In this document: positions 45,387-55,600 of the stretch, in pieces
Position numbering within the stretch: position 1 is the first letter of the stretch
Layout of the letters: each line of letters begins with the position of its first letter
From: Paenibacillus terrigena DSM 21567
Lineage (GTDB): Bacteria > Bacillota > Bacilli > Paenibacillales > Paenibacillaceae
Length of the DNA stretch: 64,000 nt
NCBI RefSeq assembly: GCF_000374845.1
Contig: NZ_KB895416.1
Coordinates: 411,790 to 475,789, forward strand
Direction: 5' to 3'
Notes under the pieces: model-generated
The model's database searches: none
What the model saw: the letters and a program-made list of their open reading frames with translations, nothing else
What the model was told of the DNA's origin: nothing
Translations under genes and position numbers: made by a program

Positions 45387-47150
45387 ATGAACAAACAAAG
45401 TACTTTTTTTCGGTTGTTAAAGTATATGAGAAGATATAAGTTATTATATGTTTGTTTGATCATCACGATGGTGGTGGGTACCTTTCTAGAACTCTTTACC
45501 GCGTGGTTTTTGTCTTTTATAACAAATGCTGCTGTAAAAGGCGAAGTTGAGGCTTGGCCTAGTTTGATTCTGTTGGCCGTTGGAATGTTGTTCTTTATTG
45601 CCCTGAACACATATGCAGATACGTATTTTAAACAAAAGGCATCTTTAAAAGTAAGAAATGACATTCGGCTGGATACACTTGATCATGCCTTAAGGTTACC
45701 ACAATCGTATTATGATAAGAATCATTCAGGTGAGCTGCTAGCTCGTTTCACAAGTGATAATCAAGCTGTGGGAGAAGCAAGTGGTAATACCATAATGGGT
45801 CTGATTAGAAATCCGTTACTAGCACTTTGTGCTTTTATTTATTTATTAAACATTAACTGGCCACTCGCCTTGATTTCTATTTCAATAGGACCGCTCATGA
45901 TATTGGTAGGGAAACTATTCGGTGAAGCGATGCGTAAGAAAAGCATTATTTTGCAAGAATCTGTTGGGAGTGCAACCTCTTTCTTGCAAGATGTATTGGG
46001 GGCCAGTGTTCTATATAAAATTTTTGGTCTTGAGAAGAAAATTTCGAAACAATATCAGCAGTACAGTGCAAAAATCTCTGAAATTGAGCGAAGTCAGGGT
46101 AAAATACAGGGAAGTGCAAGTGCTACATCAGGAAGTATTGCAACACTAAGCTTTATGATTGCAATCCTTGTTGCTGGTTTTTTTGTTGCAAAAGGAAATC
46201 TAGAAGTTGGTGCTATGATCGCGTTCATTCAACTCATGAACTACCTTGTGCAACCGTTCTCGCAACTCCCTGGGCTTTGGTCAAGTATGCAACAAGCATT
46301 AGCAGGTGCTGAGCGAATCTTTCAGATCATCGATGCTCCTAAGGAATATGAGGAACTCCCAGATCAGGGGCGTGCCAAATTTTTTGGGCGGTTAACCGTA
46401 TCTAGTGTCGGCTTCTCTTATACAAATTCAGAGGAAGATATGATTCTGAGTAACGTTCACTTCGATGTAAAGGCAGGTCAGACGATAGCCATCGTAGGAG
46501 CGAGTGGTGGAGGGAAGTCTACATTATTTAAATTGTTGCTCGGACTGTATTCTCCAACGAATGGATTGATTGAAATTGATGGTAGAAGTCAACAGTCCAT
46601 GGGCCTAAGGGAATATCGAGACTATTTCTCGCTTGTTCCTCAAGAGACAATTCTTTTCACAGGGACGATTAGAGATAATATATTGGATGGTAACATGGCG
46701 GCTGATGAAGCAAGTGTTATTGCTGCAGCAAAGAAAGCAAATGCTTATGATTTTATTATGAAATTAAGTGAAGGCTTTGACACAGAAATTGGGGAACGCG
46801 GTAGTCGGTTGTCCGGTGGACAAAAGCAAAGGATTGCCATTGCAAGAGCGATTTTGCGAGATGCACCCATATTGCTGTTAGATGAGGCGACAGCAGCTTT
46901 AGATAATGAATCCGAGAAGATTGTACAGGATGCTCTTGCAAAATTAATGGTAGGAAGAACAACGTTAGTCATTGCACATCGTCTGACTACTGTTCAAAAT
47001 GCAGATTTAATTGTAGTCATGGAAAACGGGAATCTAGTTGAACAAGGTACACATAACGAATTAATTCTAGCTGGTGGTCGATATCATTCTCTGTATTATG
47101 CTCAATTAGAAGAAAAAGAAGGTACGGAAAGTATTCTTATGGAAATATAG
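45387..47150 (+). CDS. ABC exporter, fused membrane and ATPase domains (BmrA/MsbA-like)
   Basis: A 587-residue half-exporter that should work as a dimer. Residues 1-310 hold six membrane segments. The ATPase follows with Walker A GASGGGKST near residue 372, signature LSGGQKQRIAIARAI, Walker B ILLLDEATAALD and H-loop IAHRLT. The family exports drugs, lipids or peptides; nothing nearby fixes the substrate. The gene is single, with a terminator after it, and richer in A and T than its neighbours, which suggests a different origin. RBS AGAGGTG. Confidence 0.92.
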   Translation: MNKQSTFFRLLKYMRRYKLLYVCLIITMVVGTFLELFTAWFLSFITNAAVKGEVEAWPSLILLAVGMLFFIALNTYADTYFKQKASLKVRNDIRLDTLDHALRLPQSYYDKNHSGELLARFTSDNQAVGEASGNTIMGLIRNPLLALCAFIYLLNINWPLALISISIGPLMILVGKLFGEAMRKKSIILQESVGSATSFLQDVLGASVLYKIFGLEKKISKQYQQYSAKISEIERSQGKIQGSASATSGSIATLSFMIAILVAGFFVAKGNLEVGAMIAFIQLMNYLVQPFSQLPGLWSSMQQALAGAERIFQIIDAPKEYEELPDQGRAKFFGRLTVSSVGFSYTNSEEDMILSNVHFDVKAGQTIAIVGASGGGKSTLFKLLLGLYSPTNGLIEIDGRSQQSMGLREYRDYFSLVPQETILFTGTIRDNILDGNMAADEASVIAAAKKANAYDFIMKLSEGFDTEIGERGSRLSGGQKQRIAIARAILRDAPILLLDEATAALDNESEKIVQDALAKLMVGRTTLVIAHRLTTVQNADLIVVMENGNLVEQGTHNELILAGGRYHSLYYAQLEEKEGTESILMEI

Positions 47151-47164
47151 CTAGCGGTGACGGA

Positions 47165-47203
47165 GAAGACAGACTACAAGTTGGATGTAGTCTGTCTTCT
47201 TTT
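47165..47203 (+). terminator. Terminator after the ABC exporter
   Basis: Perfect 14-base arms starting GAAGACAG and ending CTGTCTTC (47165-47178 and 47186-47199), seven-base loop, then TTTT. Confidence 0.92.
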
Positions 47204-47345
47204 AGTTGTTTGTGCGCTTCCGAGTTTTTTACGGCACTGTGTGGCAGTATCGTCGCAATCTTGTGGTTGATCGTCTCGTAAGAATGATTTATATTGTTTT
47301 TGTACACATCAGCCAAATATGTAAACTATTGAAAGAAGGTGTCCG

Positions 47346-48335
47346 ATGACAAATCGTCCTTTGCGTTTCGGAGTTATTGGGTGTGCGGGAATTGCCGTAG
47401 GGTCAGTCATACCGGGAATCAAGCAATCCACAACAAGTGTTGTGCAAGCGATCGCAAGCCGAGATTTGCGTAAAGCTCAAGAAACGGCTGATAAGCTGGA
47501 AATTCCGACGGCTTATGGCAGTTATGAAGAATTGCTTGCGGATTCGAGCTTGGATGCGGTATACATTCCGCTGCCGAATCATCTGCACATGGAATGGTCC
47601 ATTCGTGCGATGGAAGCAGGCAAGCATGTACTTTGCGAGAAACCAATGGCATTAAATGCAGGCGAGGCTGCTAGAATGCTAGAGACGAGCCGCAGCACGG
47701 GGAAACACTTGGCAGAAGCATTTATGTATCGCAATCATCCGAGATATGGTCGAATTAAGGAAATCATCGCATCCGGTGAGATCGGCGAGGTCCGAGGGAT
47801 TCACGGGACCTTCACTTTCAATAATCATGCCGATAAGAACAATGTGAGGTATCGTAGAGATTGGGGCGGCGGCTCCATCTATGATGTAGGCTGTTATCCG
47901 ATTAGTGCGGCCCGTTTGATTCTGGGAAGCGAGCCAGAAGCGGCAACGGTTCATGCGCTAATATCGCCTGAGCATGACCATGTAGACATGATGGCCTCGG
48001 GGGTCATTGAATTTCCGAACAGCGTAGCGTTGACCTTCGACTGCAGCATGTGGGCAGCATTTCGGAATACGCTTGAGATTCTCGGTACCGACGGTCGGAT
48101 AGAAGTGCCATCGGCATATATTGGCGATCCAACCTTTTATGTACATACGAGCGCAGGGAAGCGGGAAGAGCAGCAAGAAATGCTCAATCAGTATTCACTT
48201 CAAGCTGATCATTTCGCCCGAATCGTATGGGGAGAAGAATCCGCGCGATTTGGTCCTGAAGATGCTGTCGCCAATATGAAAGTCATTGACGCTTGCATTG
48301 AATCCGCTTACAGACGGCAACGCATTCAAATCTAG
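47346..48335 (+). CDS. Gfo/Idh/MocA-family oxidoreductase
   Basis: A 329-residue NAD(P)-dependent enzyme. The Rossmann fold starts with RFGVIGCAGIAVGSVIPGI, and the conserved block GKHVLCEKPMALN carries the EKP motif with the catalytic-site lysine near residue 97. The C-terminal domain has GGGSIYDVGCYPISAARLI, typical of trans-dihydrodiol/xylose dehydrogenase-like members. Such enzymes oxidise sugars or inositols; the substrate is not told by the sequence. The start is 14 bases before the aldo/keto reductase, so both act in one pathway. Confidence 0.9.
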   Translation: MTNRPLRFGVIGCAGIAVGSVIPGIKQSTTSVVQAIASRDLRKAQETADKLEIPTAYGSYEELLADSSLDAVYIPLPNHLHMEWSIRAMEAGKHVLCEKPMALNAGEAARMLETSRSTGKHLAEAFMYRNHPRYGRIKEIIASGEIGEVRGIHGTFTFNNHADKNNVRYRRDWGGGSIYDVGCYPISAARLILGSEPEAATVHALISPEHDHVDMMASGVIEFPNSVALTFDCSMWAAFRNTLEILGTDGRIEVPSAYIGDPTFYVHTSAGKREEQQEMLNQYSLQADHFARIVWGEESARFGPEDAVANMKVIDACIESAYRRQRIQI

Positions 48336-48349
48336 AGGAGATGAATGAG

Positions 48350-49279
48350 ATGAAGAGTTTATCCTTTCCAAGTCTTAGGAATCATGTGTCTTCATTAATT
48401 ATGGGTTCGGATTTTTTTGCGCCGGAGACCTTCGATGAGGTTTGCAGGGTACTGGACGGTTATGTCGCAATTGGCGGCAACACGATTGATACGGCTTTTA
48501 TTTATTGCGGAGGAAAAAGCGAGCAGGCCATTGGCATGTGGATGGAAGAACGCAAGAACCGAGACCAGATCAACGTGTGGACCAAAGGCGCGCATCCGAA
48601 TCAAGATGGTTCCCGCGTGAACCGCACGGCGATTTATGAAGAGCTGATGATTAGTTTGGAACGGCTGCGGACCGATCGAACCGATCTTTACGCGCTCCAC
48701 CGTGATGATCCAAGCGTACCGGTTGGAGCCATTCTTGAAGCGCTGAATGAACATGTGGAAGCGGGAAGAATTGGAATATTCGGTGCATCCAATTGGACGA
48801 CGACGCGTCTTGAGGAAGCGAATCACTACGCAAATGAGCACGGGTTACGCGGTTTTTCTTTCAGCAGCCCGAACCTGAGTTTGGCGAAAGCCATCGAACC
48901 GTATTGGCAGGATTGCATTAGTATCGATGAGGAGTCCTTGTCTTGGTATGAACATTCGCAGCTTCCGATTTTGTCTTGGTCTGCGCAGGCTAGAGGATTT
49001 TTCACGGGGCGGTATACCCCGGAAGATCGTTCGAATGCGGATTTGGTGCGTGTATTCTACAATGATGCGAACTGGGAGCGATATCGCCGTGCGGAGCAGC
49101 TTGGCGTTGAGAAAGGGTATACGACCATCCAAATTGCGCTGGCCTATGTGCTGAATCAACCATTTTCGTCTGGGGCGATTATTGGTCCACGGAACGATGA
49201 GGAACTGAAGTCCTGTCTTGAAGCAACGAAGCTTGTTTTAACACCGGAAGAAATTCGATGGTTGGATCTGCGGAGTTAA
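48350..49279 (+). CDS. Aldo/keto reductase
   Basis: About 309 residues from the ATG at 48350, 9 bases after AGGAG; an ATG at 48341 touches that site. The (beta/alpha)8 fold shows the catalytic tetrad as D and Y in NTIDTAFIYCGGKSE, K in NVWTKGAHP and H in LYALHRDDPS. The C-terminus IIGPRNDEELKSCLEATKL binds NADP. It follows a Gfo/Idh oxidoreductase by 14 bases, a pairing often seen in sugar or inositol-derivative metabolism, where one oxidises and the other reduces. Confidence 0.92.
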   Translation: MKSLSFPSLRNHVSSLIMGSDFFAPETFDEVCRVLDGYVAIGGNTIDTAFIYCGGKSEQAIGMWMEERKNRDQINVWTKGAHPNQDGSRVNRTAIYEELMISLERLRTDRTDLYALHRDDPSVPVGAILEALNEHVEAGRIGIFGASNWTTTRLEEANHYANEHGLRGFSFSSPNLSLAKAIEPYWQDCISIDEESLSWYEHSQLPILSWSAQARGFFTGRYTPEDRSNADLVRVFYNDANWERYRRAEQLGVEKGYTTIQIALAYVLNQPFSSGAIIGPRNDEELKSCLEATKLVLTPEEIRWLDLRS

Positions 49280-49335
49280 TATGGAGTTGGTGCTTACTAC
49301 TTAGTTGATTGTGCTATAAGTGGCATAATAAATAA

Positions 49336-49365
49336 AGCGGATCCAAATCGGATCTGCTCTTTTTA
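49336..49365 (+). terminator. Terminator after the oxidoreductase pair
   Basis: Arms AGCGGATCC and GGATCTGCT pair with one G-T wobble around a five-base loop, followed by CTTTTTATT. Confidence 0.85.
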
Positions 49366-49490
49366 TTACAAGTAAGTTCTCGGACCTCTTGTTTTCTTCA
49401 AAGAAGATAACATATACACCACCCGGCGCTCCTGCGTTCGGGTCTGTTTTACGTGTAAAGGAATTCGAAGTCAGAAGCATGATCTAACAT

Positions 49491-49542
49491 TTGACAAACT
49501 GGAGAATGTTGGAGTAGCATGGTAAATGACCTTATGGTCATT
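49491..49542 (+). promoter_or_regulatory. Promoter and palindromic operator of the MFS pump
   Basis: TTGACA (49491-49496) and TAGCAT (49515-49520) with 18-base spacing. A perfect palindrome AATGACC-TTAT-GGTCATT (49525-49542) follows directly, where a repressor would block initiation. A related half (GTCATAATAAGAAC) lies before the TetR gene at about 50933-50946. Confidence 0.6.
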
Positions 49543-49581
49543 ATAAGAACTGTAAAGTTCTAAGAGAAGGAGATGGGGAGA

Positions 49582-50808
49582 TTGTCAGTACCAAAAAGAG
49601 GATCCGGTTCGCTGATTATTCTAATGATTAACATGTTTATCGCCATGGTTGGGATGGGATTGATCATCCCAATCATGCCGAAGTATGTGACGGAGTTTGG
49701 CGTAACAGGTCAAGCCATGGGTTATCTCGTAGCGGCATTCGGGTTAACTCAGTTTCTGTTCTCGCCTATCGCAGGCGAGCTGTCGGATAAGTATGGCAGG
49801 AAATTGCTTATTGTATCCGGGATGGTAATCTTTACGATCTCACAGCTGTTGTTCGGCGTTGCTACAGAATTATGGATGCTTTATCTTTCCCGCTTATTGG
49901 GTGGCATGTCGGCAGCTTTGATGACCCCGCCCATGATGGCGTATGTAGCGGATATTACGACGGAAGAGAAACGCGGCAAAGGACTTGGGCTGCTGATGGC
50001 TTCCATGACGCTTGGCGTTGTCATCGGTCCTGGCATTGGAGGGTTCTTGGCGGATTACGGGATTCGAGTGCCATTCTATTGTGCTGCTGCACTCGCGGGT
50101 ATATCTGCAATCGTGTCGATACTGTTCCTGCCGGAATCATTGTCGGCAGATGAAAGAGCGCGTGCAAGAAACAGTATGCAGAAGCGCGAAAATCTGCTCC
50201 GTCAGCTTGTCGCTTCAACGAAAGCACCTTACTTCATGCTGCTGGTGCTCGTATTCGCCTTGTCATTTGGATTACAGAACTTCGAAGCGATCTTTGGCCT
50301 GTATGTCGATGTGAGGTATGGCTTTACACCGAAAGACATTTCACTCATGATTACGCTAGGTGCACTGATCGGTGTGATATGCCAAGCTGTGCTGATTGAA
50401 CGCTTGCTGCATCGATTCGGTGAGAAGAAGTTGCTGATCTCCATGTTTATCTTATCCGCTGCAAGCATGGTTGCGATGTTGTTCGTGTCCAATTATTTCC
50501 TGATCTTCGTCGTGAGTATGTTATTCTTCATTGCGACTTCAATTGTGCGGCCAGCGGTGAACACGCTGCTGTCGAAGATGGCAGGAAATGAGCAGGGATT
50601 CGTGGCAGGGATGAACAATGCGTATATGAGCTTGGGCAATATCATCGGCCCCTCCATTGCAGGTATTCTGTTCGACGTCCATATTCAAATCCCGTACGCC
50701 TTCGGTGCTGTTATTTTGTTGATCAGTGCAGCCATGTTCCTCATGTGGGGGAAGAAGTCATCCTCTTCGTCATCGGCTCAGCAGGCTAGGCACTCACAGT
50801 CATCGTAA
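49582..50808 (+). CDS. MFS multidrug efflux pump (NorA/Bmr-like)
   Basis: About 408 residues from the TTG at 49582, 9 bases after AAGGAG; the ATG at 49573 directly touches that site and is less likely. Twelve membrane segments are expected. The first loop carries the MFS motif GELSDKYGRK, and segment five the efflux motif C GVVIGPGIGGFL, which marks drug/proton antiporters. The TetR-family gene 168 bases downstream probably represses it through the palindrome at 49525-49542. Drug range is unknown. Confidence 0.92.
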   Translation: MSVPKRGSGSLIILMINMFIAMVGMGLIIPIMPKYVTEFGVTGQAMGYLVAAFGLTQFLFSPIAGELSDKYGRKLLIVSGMVIFTISQLLFGVATELWMLYLSRLLGGMSAALMTPPMMAYVADITTEEKRGKGLGLLMASMTLGVVIGPGIGGFLADYGIRVPFYCAAALAGISAIVSILFLPESLSADERARARNSMQKRENLLRQLVASTKAPYFMLLVLVFALSFGLQNFEAIFGLYVDVRYGFTPKDISLMITLGALIGVICQAVLIERLLHRFGEKKLLISMFILSAASMVAMLFVSNYFLIFVVSMLFFIATSIVRPAVNTLLSKMAGNEQGFVAGMNNAYMSLGNIIGPSIAGILFDVHIQIPYAFGAVILLISAAMFLMWGKKSSSSSSAQQARHSQSS

Positions 50809-50976
50809 TTTTTCTCTCTACGCAAGTGTCGTGTTCAATTTTATATGATCTCTACGTGGTTGCAGCTAATAACCGCTTTTGTTATCATGAAAGAAAGTTA
50901 AGAGGTTTTCTCATGATGTAGAGAACTTGGTAGTCATAATAAGAACCTTGGTGATTATTGCGTAGGGGGCAGCGTG

Positions 50977-51891
50977 ATGGAAGAACATATGCCAGTGAAG
51001 AAGAAGCAGATCATGCTCTCAGCGATGAAGCTGTTCGCAACGAAGGGTTTCTCGCATACGACGATGCAGGAGGTAGCCTCCTTCTGCAAAATGTCGAAAG
51101 GAAGCGTCTATCAGTACTATAGTTCCAAAGATGAGTTGCTGTTGAATATTTTCATGTATCAATCCAAGTTATTGGAAGATCGTATGCAAATGATAGAACG
51201 GGCAGGCAACCTTGATCCACGAGAACGGCTAATACGTAAAATCGAAGTGTATCTTAGTATTTGGAACGAACATCCTGAATTTATTAAAATGCAAATGCGG
51301 GACAATGCGGACCATGTCCATAAGGATATTCGTGATTTTATGTTCAATATGAGTAAGCAAAGTATCGAGATGCTGGTCGAAAGTCTGCGAGATCTATATG
51401 GGCAGGAATTCGAGCCTTATCTGATGGATGGCGCATCGATGCTTAGCAGCTTGGTATTCACCTATATGTGTCTTAAGTTATTCGATAACATTCCGATTCA
51501 GATCGAGAAGATTAGCGAGTATATTATCGATATCATGGATTACACGGCAGAGGGAATGATGAAGCATCGTCCAATTCCATTGTTGAATGTGCGAATGTTC
51601 TCCTTCTTGGAGAGAGATGAAGCAAAGACGAAGATCGTGCATCCCCTCGTCCTCGTGAAGCAAATGCGAGAGGCCGTGGAAACAGCTTCGATTGAGATGA
51701 CGAATAAGCAAGATGTCATGGATTCTATCCTTGTGCTGGAAGAGGAATTGCTCCAGGTGCAGCCTCGCAAAGTCATCCTATTGGGCATGTTGTCGAATAT
51801 TAAAGAAGTTGCGGCTTGGAGTTCATTGTATGAGCAGCTATGCCAAGCGATGGATTCTACGTGTCGATATGCACCAGGCACTTTTCGTTGA
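50977..51891 (+). CDS. TetR-family transcriptional regulator
   Basis: About 304 residues from the ATG at 50977, 7 bases after AGGGGG; a GTG at 50974 is too close. Residues 5-60 hold the TetR helix-turn-helix: KKKQIMLSAMKLFATKGFSH, then VASFCKMSKGSVYQYYSSKDELL. The rest is the ligand-binding and dimer domain, with an extra C-terminal stretch of about 90 residues, longer than the 190-220 residues usual in the family. It probably controls the MFS pump just upstream. Inverted ATCATGA/TCATGAT (50884-50918) precedes it. Confidence 0.9.
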   Translation: MEEHMPVKKKQIMLSAMKLFATKGFSHTTMQEVASFCKMSKGSVYQYYSSKDELLLNIFMYQSKLLEDRMQMIERAGNLDPRERLIRKIEVYLSIWNEHPEFIKMQMRDNADHVHKDIRDFMFNMSKQSIEMLVESLRDLYGQEFEPYLMDGASMLSSLVFTYMCLKLFDNIPIQIEKISEYIIDIMDYTAEGMMKHRPIPLLNVRMFSFLERDEAKTKIVHPLVLVKQMREAVETASIEMTNKQDVMDSILVLEEELLQVQPRKVILLGMLSNIKEVAAWSSLYEQLCQAMDSTCRYAPGTFR

Positions 51892-51909
51892 GCATTGTCA
51901 CCGAATAAT

Positions 51910-51941
51910 AGCCATGCTAGATTTACGCTAGCATGGCTTTT
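51910..51941 (+). terminator. Terminator after the TetR gene
   Basis: Perfect 11-base arms AGCCATGCTAG / CTAGCATGGCT (51910-51920 and 51928-51938), then TTTT. Confidence 0.9.
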
Positions 51942-51968
51942 GTGAACACAGAACGTGATTTGTCGGAA

Positions 51969-52226
51969 TCAATCTTCACTGAACTCTTTATTTACAGCTT
52001 CCAAGGCTGCGCCTATGATTTGGTGCATATCATAATATTTATAGGTTGCCAATCGTCCACCAAAGATCACATTCGTTTCATGGTCGGCTAACACTTTATA
52101 TTTATAATACATGTTGTTATTCTTATCATCGTTGATTGGATAATAAGGCTCGTCCCCAGTCTTCCACTCTGTTGGATATTCTCGAGTGACGACCGTTTTG
52201 TCTTGCGTGCCAAATTCAGACTCGGA
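51969..52226 (-). pseudogene. glf: C-terminal fragment of UDP-galactopyranose mutase
   Basis: The minus strand reads about 85 codons to a stop at 51969 and includes KTVVTREYPTEWKTGDEPYY, then KVLADHETNVIFGGRLATYK and YYDMHQIIGAALEAVN. These are the final blocks of Glf, which makes UDP-galactofuranose. The N-terminal three quarters, including the FAD-binding fold, are missing, and there is no start. The break is at about 52227, where a different gene fragment begins on the other strand. Confidence 0.88.
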
Positions 52227-52289
52227 TCAGATAAATTCATTGCCGAGAAACAGAAACAACTGGATGCGTGGGCGCAAGCAAAAAAGTAA
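52227..52289 (+). pseudogene. C-terminal tail of a solute-binding lipoprotein
   Basis: Twenty-one codons read SDKFIAEKQKQLDAWAQAKK and stop. This is the usual end of large extracellular binding proteins of Paenibacillus-type sugar importers. No upstream part exists; the frame meets the glf fragment head to head. A terminator follows, as after a normal gene. Confidence 0.65.
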
Positions 52290-52290
52290 C

Positions 52291-52531
52291 TCGTGATTAG
52301 TTTAATGAAGCCATTGATTCCTTGTTTATGGGATCACTGGCTTTTTTTCATGCGGTAGAATCGAAAATATCACAATTTTAATGAAAAGTGCTTATTTTAT
52401 AGACCTATAATAGCCACTTTCAGAGGGAAATCTCCTTTTTACAGTATTCTAGATTTGTCAGATCTACTAATGTGAAACTGTAATCTTAGGACTGCACACT
52501 TTGAACACGGGGGAGGATGCTTATCTGATAG
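52291..52531 (+). repeat. Duplicated leader, copy 1
   Basis: This stretch (terminator, then AT-rich leader, ending ACGGGGGAGGATGCTTATC) matches 57481-57712 along its whole length with scattered changes. It precedes the beta-helix protein gene by about 95 bases; copy 2 precedes the GH29-like gene. Confidence 0.85.
52309..52348 (+). terminator. Terminator in leader copy 1
   Basis: Arms AGCCATTGATTCC and GGGATCACTGGCT pair with one mismatch and one wobble, followed by TTTTTTT. Confidence 0.85.
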
Positions 52532-52626
52532 TTCCTCATGGTCTGTTATGATCACGATCGTTATGTAAACAGGTTTTCATGATGTTTTGACTAGGTGCGA
52601 AACGAAAGGAACGGTGAGGAATCATA

Positions 52627-55600
52627 ATGTTACGTAAACGATTTAATATTCTAATTTTACTGTGTATGCTAACGATCACATGGTATGTCCCAGGAGCCAA
52701 TGTGCATGCAGCCGAAAGTGTTCCTAATGTAGTCTCGGACAATATACAAACGAAGTTTTTTGTGTCACCGTCAGGCAGCGATTCGAATGACGGTTCAGTT
52801 GATCACCCATTTGCTACGTTACAAGCGGCCCGCGATGCTGTGCGTTTGATTAATAGCCAAATGACAGGCGACATTATGGTATATATTGCTTCGGGCGATT
52901 ATTACGTCAACAATCCTATTTCCTTCGATGAAAGAGATTCGGGGACCAATGGGCATAACGTCATCTATACCCAGAAGGATGGACTCGGAACCGCGAAATT
53001 CATTGGCGGCAACAAAGTAACCTCTGTATGGAATAAGGTAACGCGGACAGGCGTTGATGCGGATCTGCCAGCTTCTGCTGATGGAAGCGTCTACAAAACA
53101 AATGTGGGTACAAATATTAACTTTAACACCTTATATGTCAATGATGCCAGAGCGACGATGGCACGAACAAAAAATCTAGCAATCGATCCGAGATTTCCGG
53201 CTTCATCGACTGCCTATATGAGATCAGCAGGAGGCGGAATCGATACTCTGATCTATAAATCAGGCGATATTGATTCCGAATCATTGACAGGACTTGTCAA
53301 TGCGCAGAGTCGAGGAGATTTGGACGCTCAGGTCTATATGTGGGACGGCGGTTACTGGGATTGGATGACAGACACCATTCCCATTGCAAGCATAAATACA
53401 TCTACACGAACACTTACATACAAAACGGACCCTAATAATCGAGCGGCCTATCGCCCCAAATATAATACCGGAAGTGATGCAAGATATTTTGTGCAAGGGA
53501 ATCTTGGATTTCTAGACCAGCCAGGCGAATATTACTTCAACAAAAAGACGGGGTATCTGTATTATTATCCATTAGCCGGATCAGGTAGTATCAACGATCA
53601 AGATATCGTGATCCCTGCTGTAGAAAAAATCATCGATATCAAAGGCGCGTCCCGTACAAGTATGGTATCGCATATCACATTCAGCGGTTTGACGTTTAAA
53701 GACACCAACTTTCCTGACTATTATAGCTATGGCTGGAACTGGGGAGACGCAGGAGTAGGCCTAGGGTATTATCCTCCCGAAGCGGCGGGAAGCACACAAC
53801 CTTCATACAGCGAACAGTCTGAAAGGAAAGAGTTCCAGGTGGGTGTCATCACCTTGAGTAATACCAACAACATCACGATATCTGAGTCCCACATCAAGAA
53901 TGCAGGGATGTTCGGCATAGAACTTTATTTAGCGAATCAGTATACGAACATCAATAACTCGCTTATCGAATATACCGGGCATGGCGGCGTCAATATCGAA
54001 GGAGGTTATCCGGGTGTAGGCGGCGATGCCAATGGCAATGGATACAGCAATCATAATACGGTGACCAATACGATTATTCATGATATCGGTCAACTGGTGG
54101 GTCAAACCTCAGGTGTTACAATCAACAACTCCGGCTATAATACGTTATCGCATTTAGAAATTTATAATACGCCAAGAAGAGGTATATTCTTAACCGCCGG
54201 TTACAGCCGGAACCCTGGTACACCATTTCCCAATGGGGATGCCAATTTCAATATTATGAAGGATATGTATTCACATCATAATACGTTCGAATATATCTAT
54301 TTGCACGACAGTCAGCAGGATGGCGGGGATGACGGGGCTTTCTTCGCATGCTATCTATACAGGGGATCGACCAATTACAAGCCGAACTACATCAACCAGA
54401 TGCTCATCGATCGGGTCGGGGCTAACCCAAGCATGAGAGATATCGCACCGAACGGCATGAACCTGGATATGGGCGCATCAGGATTTGAAGTAAGTAATCT
54501 GAAAATTGTCAATCCGCAGCATTTTAATGCTGAAGTAGAAACGACAACACACAATGGTGATAAAATTATTTTTACTAACACCAACATCGATTTTGGCACA
54601 CATACCAATCAGCTGAATAGTTTCAATGATTCGTTGATGGACTATGAGAACATAGGTGTAGGGGATGACTATCCTAGCATCTATAAGCCTGCAAGTAACA
54701 CATTCCAAGAACCTGCCGACCTCTATTTCAAAGATGATTTTGAGAACGGGTTGGATTTATCCAAATGGCTGTACAGTGGGGTTAAGCCTCGAATTACAAC
54801 GGAATGGATGTCAGAGGGCATTTTTAATGGCAAAAAAGGTTTGAAAATTGATAGTGACGGTGCCGGAGCAGGCATAAAACCCGTCCTATATAGAAATTTT
54901 GAGGTTCCACTCAATAAAATCGTTACCGTAAAACTGTTCGATCGGCAAAATGGATCGCAAGCCCCCTATAGTTCAGGGGTAACGATTGCAACGACCGTCA
55001 AATCGCTGGCGAGGGTAGACAATGGTGTGAATGCAGTAGGCTTGGGTCTGGATACGACCGTGAACAACGATTATTATGTTATTTTGGACGGTTCAACAGA
55101 AATGGCAACGTCCGTTCCTCGTACGTATGGTTGGCATGAGTTGAAATGGGATTATACCAGCGGTACGGATGTCAAGTTGTATATTGACGGCGTACTCGTT
55201 AAGACATTGAGTTCAATAACAAATTTCAATCAAGTTGCTTTGGGGTCTGATGATGGCCGGGGCGTCAGCTATTACGATCAGCTATACATCTATGGCGGAA
55301 CAACAGCACCGCCGCCGTCTACGCTGCCGACAGAGCCTGAGAACTTGGCTCAGCGTGCGACGATTACGGCTTCTTCTTTTCCTGCTAATGATCCTAGGTA
55401 TGTCCCTCAGAACGTAGCAGATGACATCATCGGTGTATGGGGTGCTGGAGAATGGGCATCGAACGGTGAAGCGAATCCTTGGATACAGCTGGATTGGAGC
55501 AGCAGTCAGACGATGAATACAATATTCCTCTATGACCGTCCGAATTTAAGCGATTGGTCTCAAGGGGGTACACTTACATTTAGTGATGGCAGCTCGGTGC

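Noticed and set aside
52409..52416. TATAAT-like box in leader copy 1 as the promoter of the beta-helix gene
   Set aside because: The box is not kept in leader copy 2, which otherwise matches, so it is probably not the shared control element.
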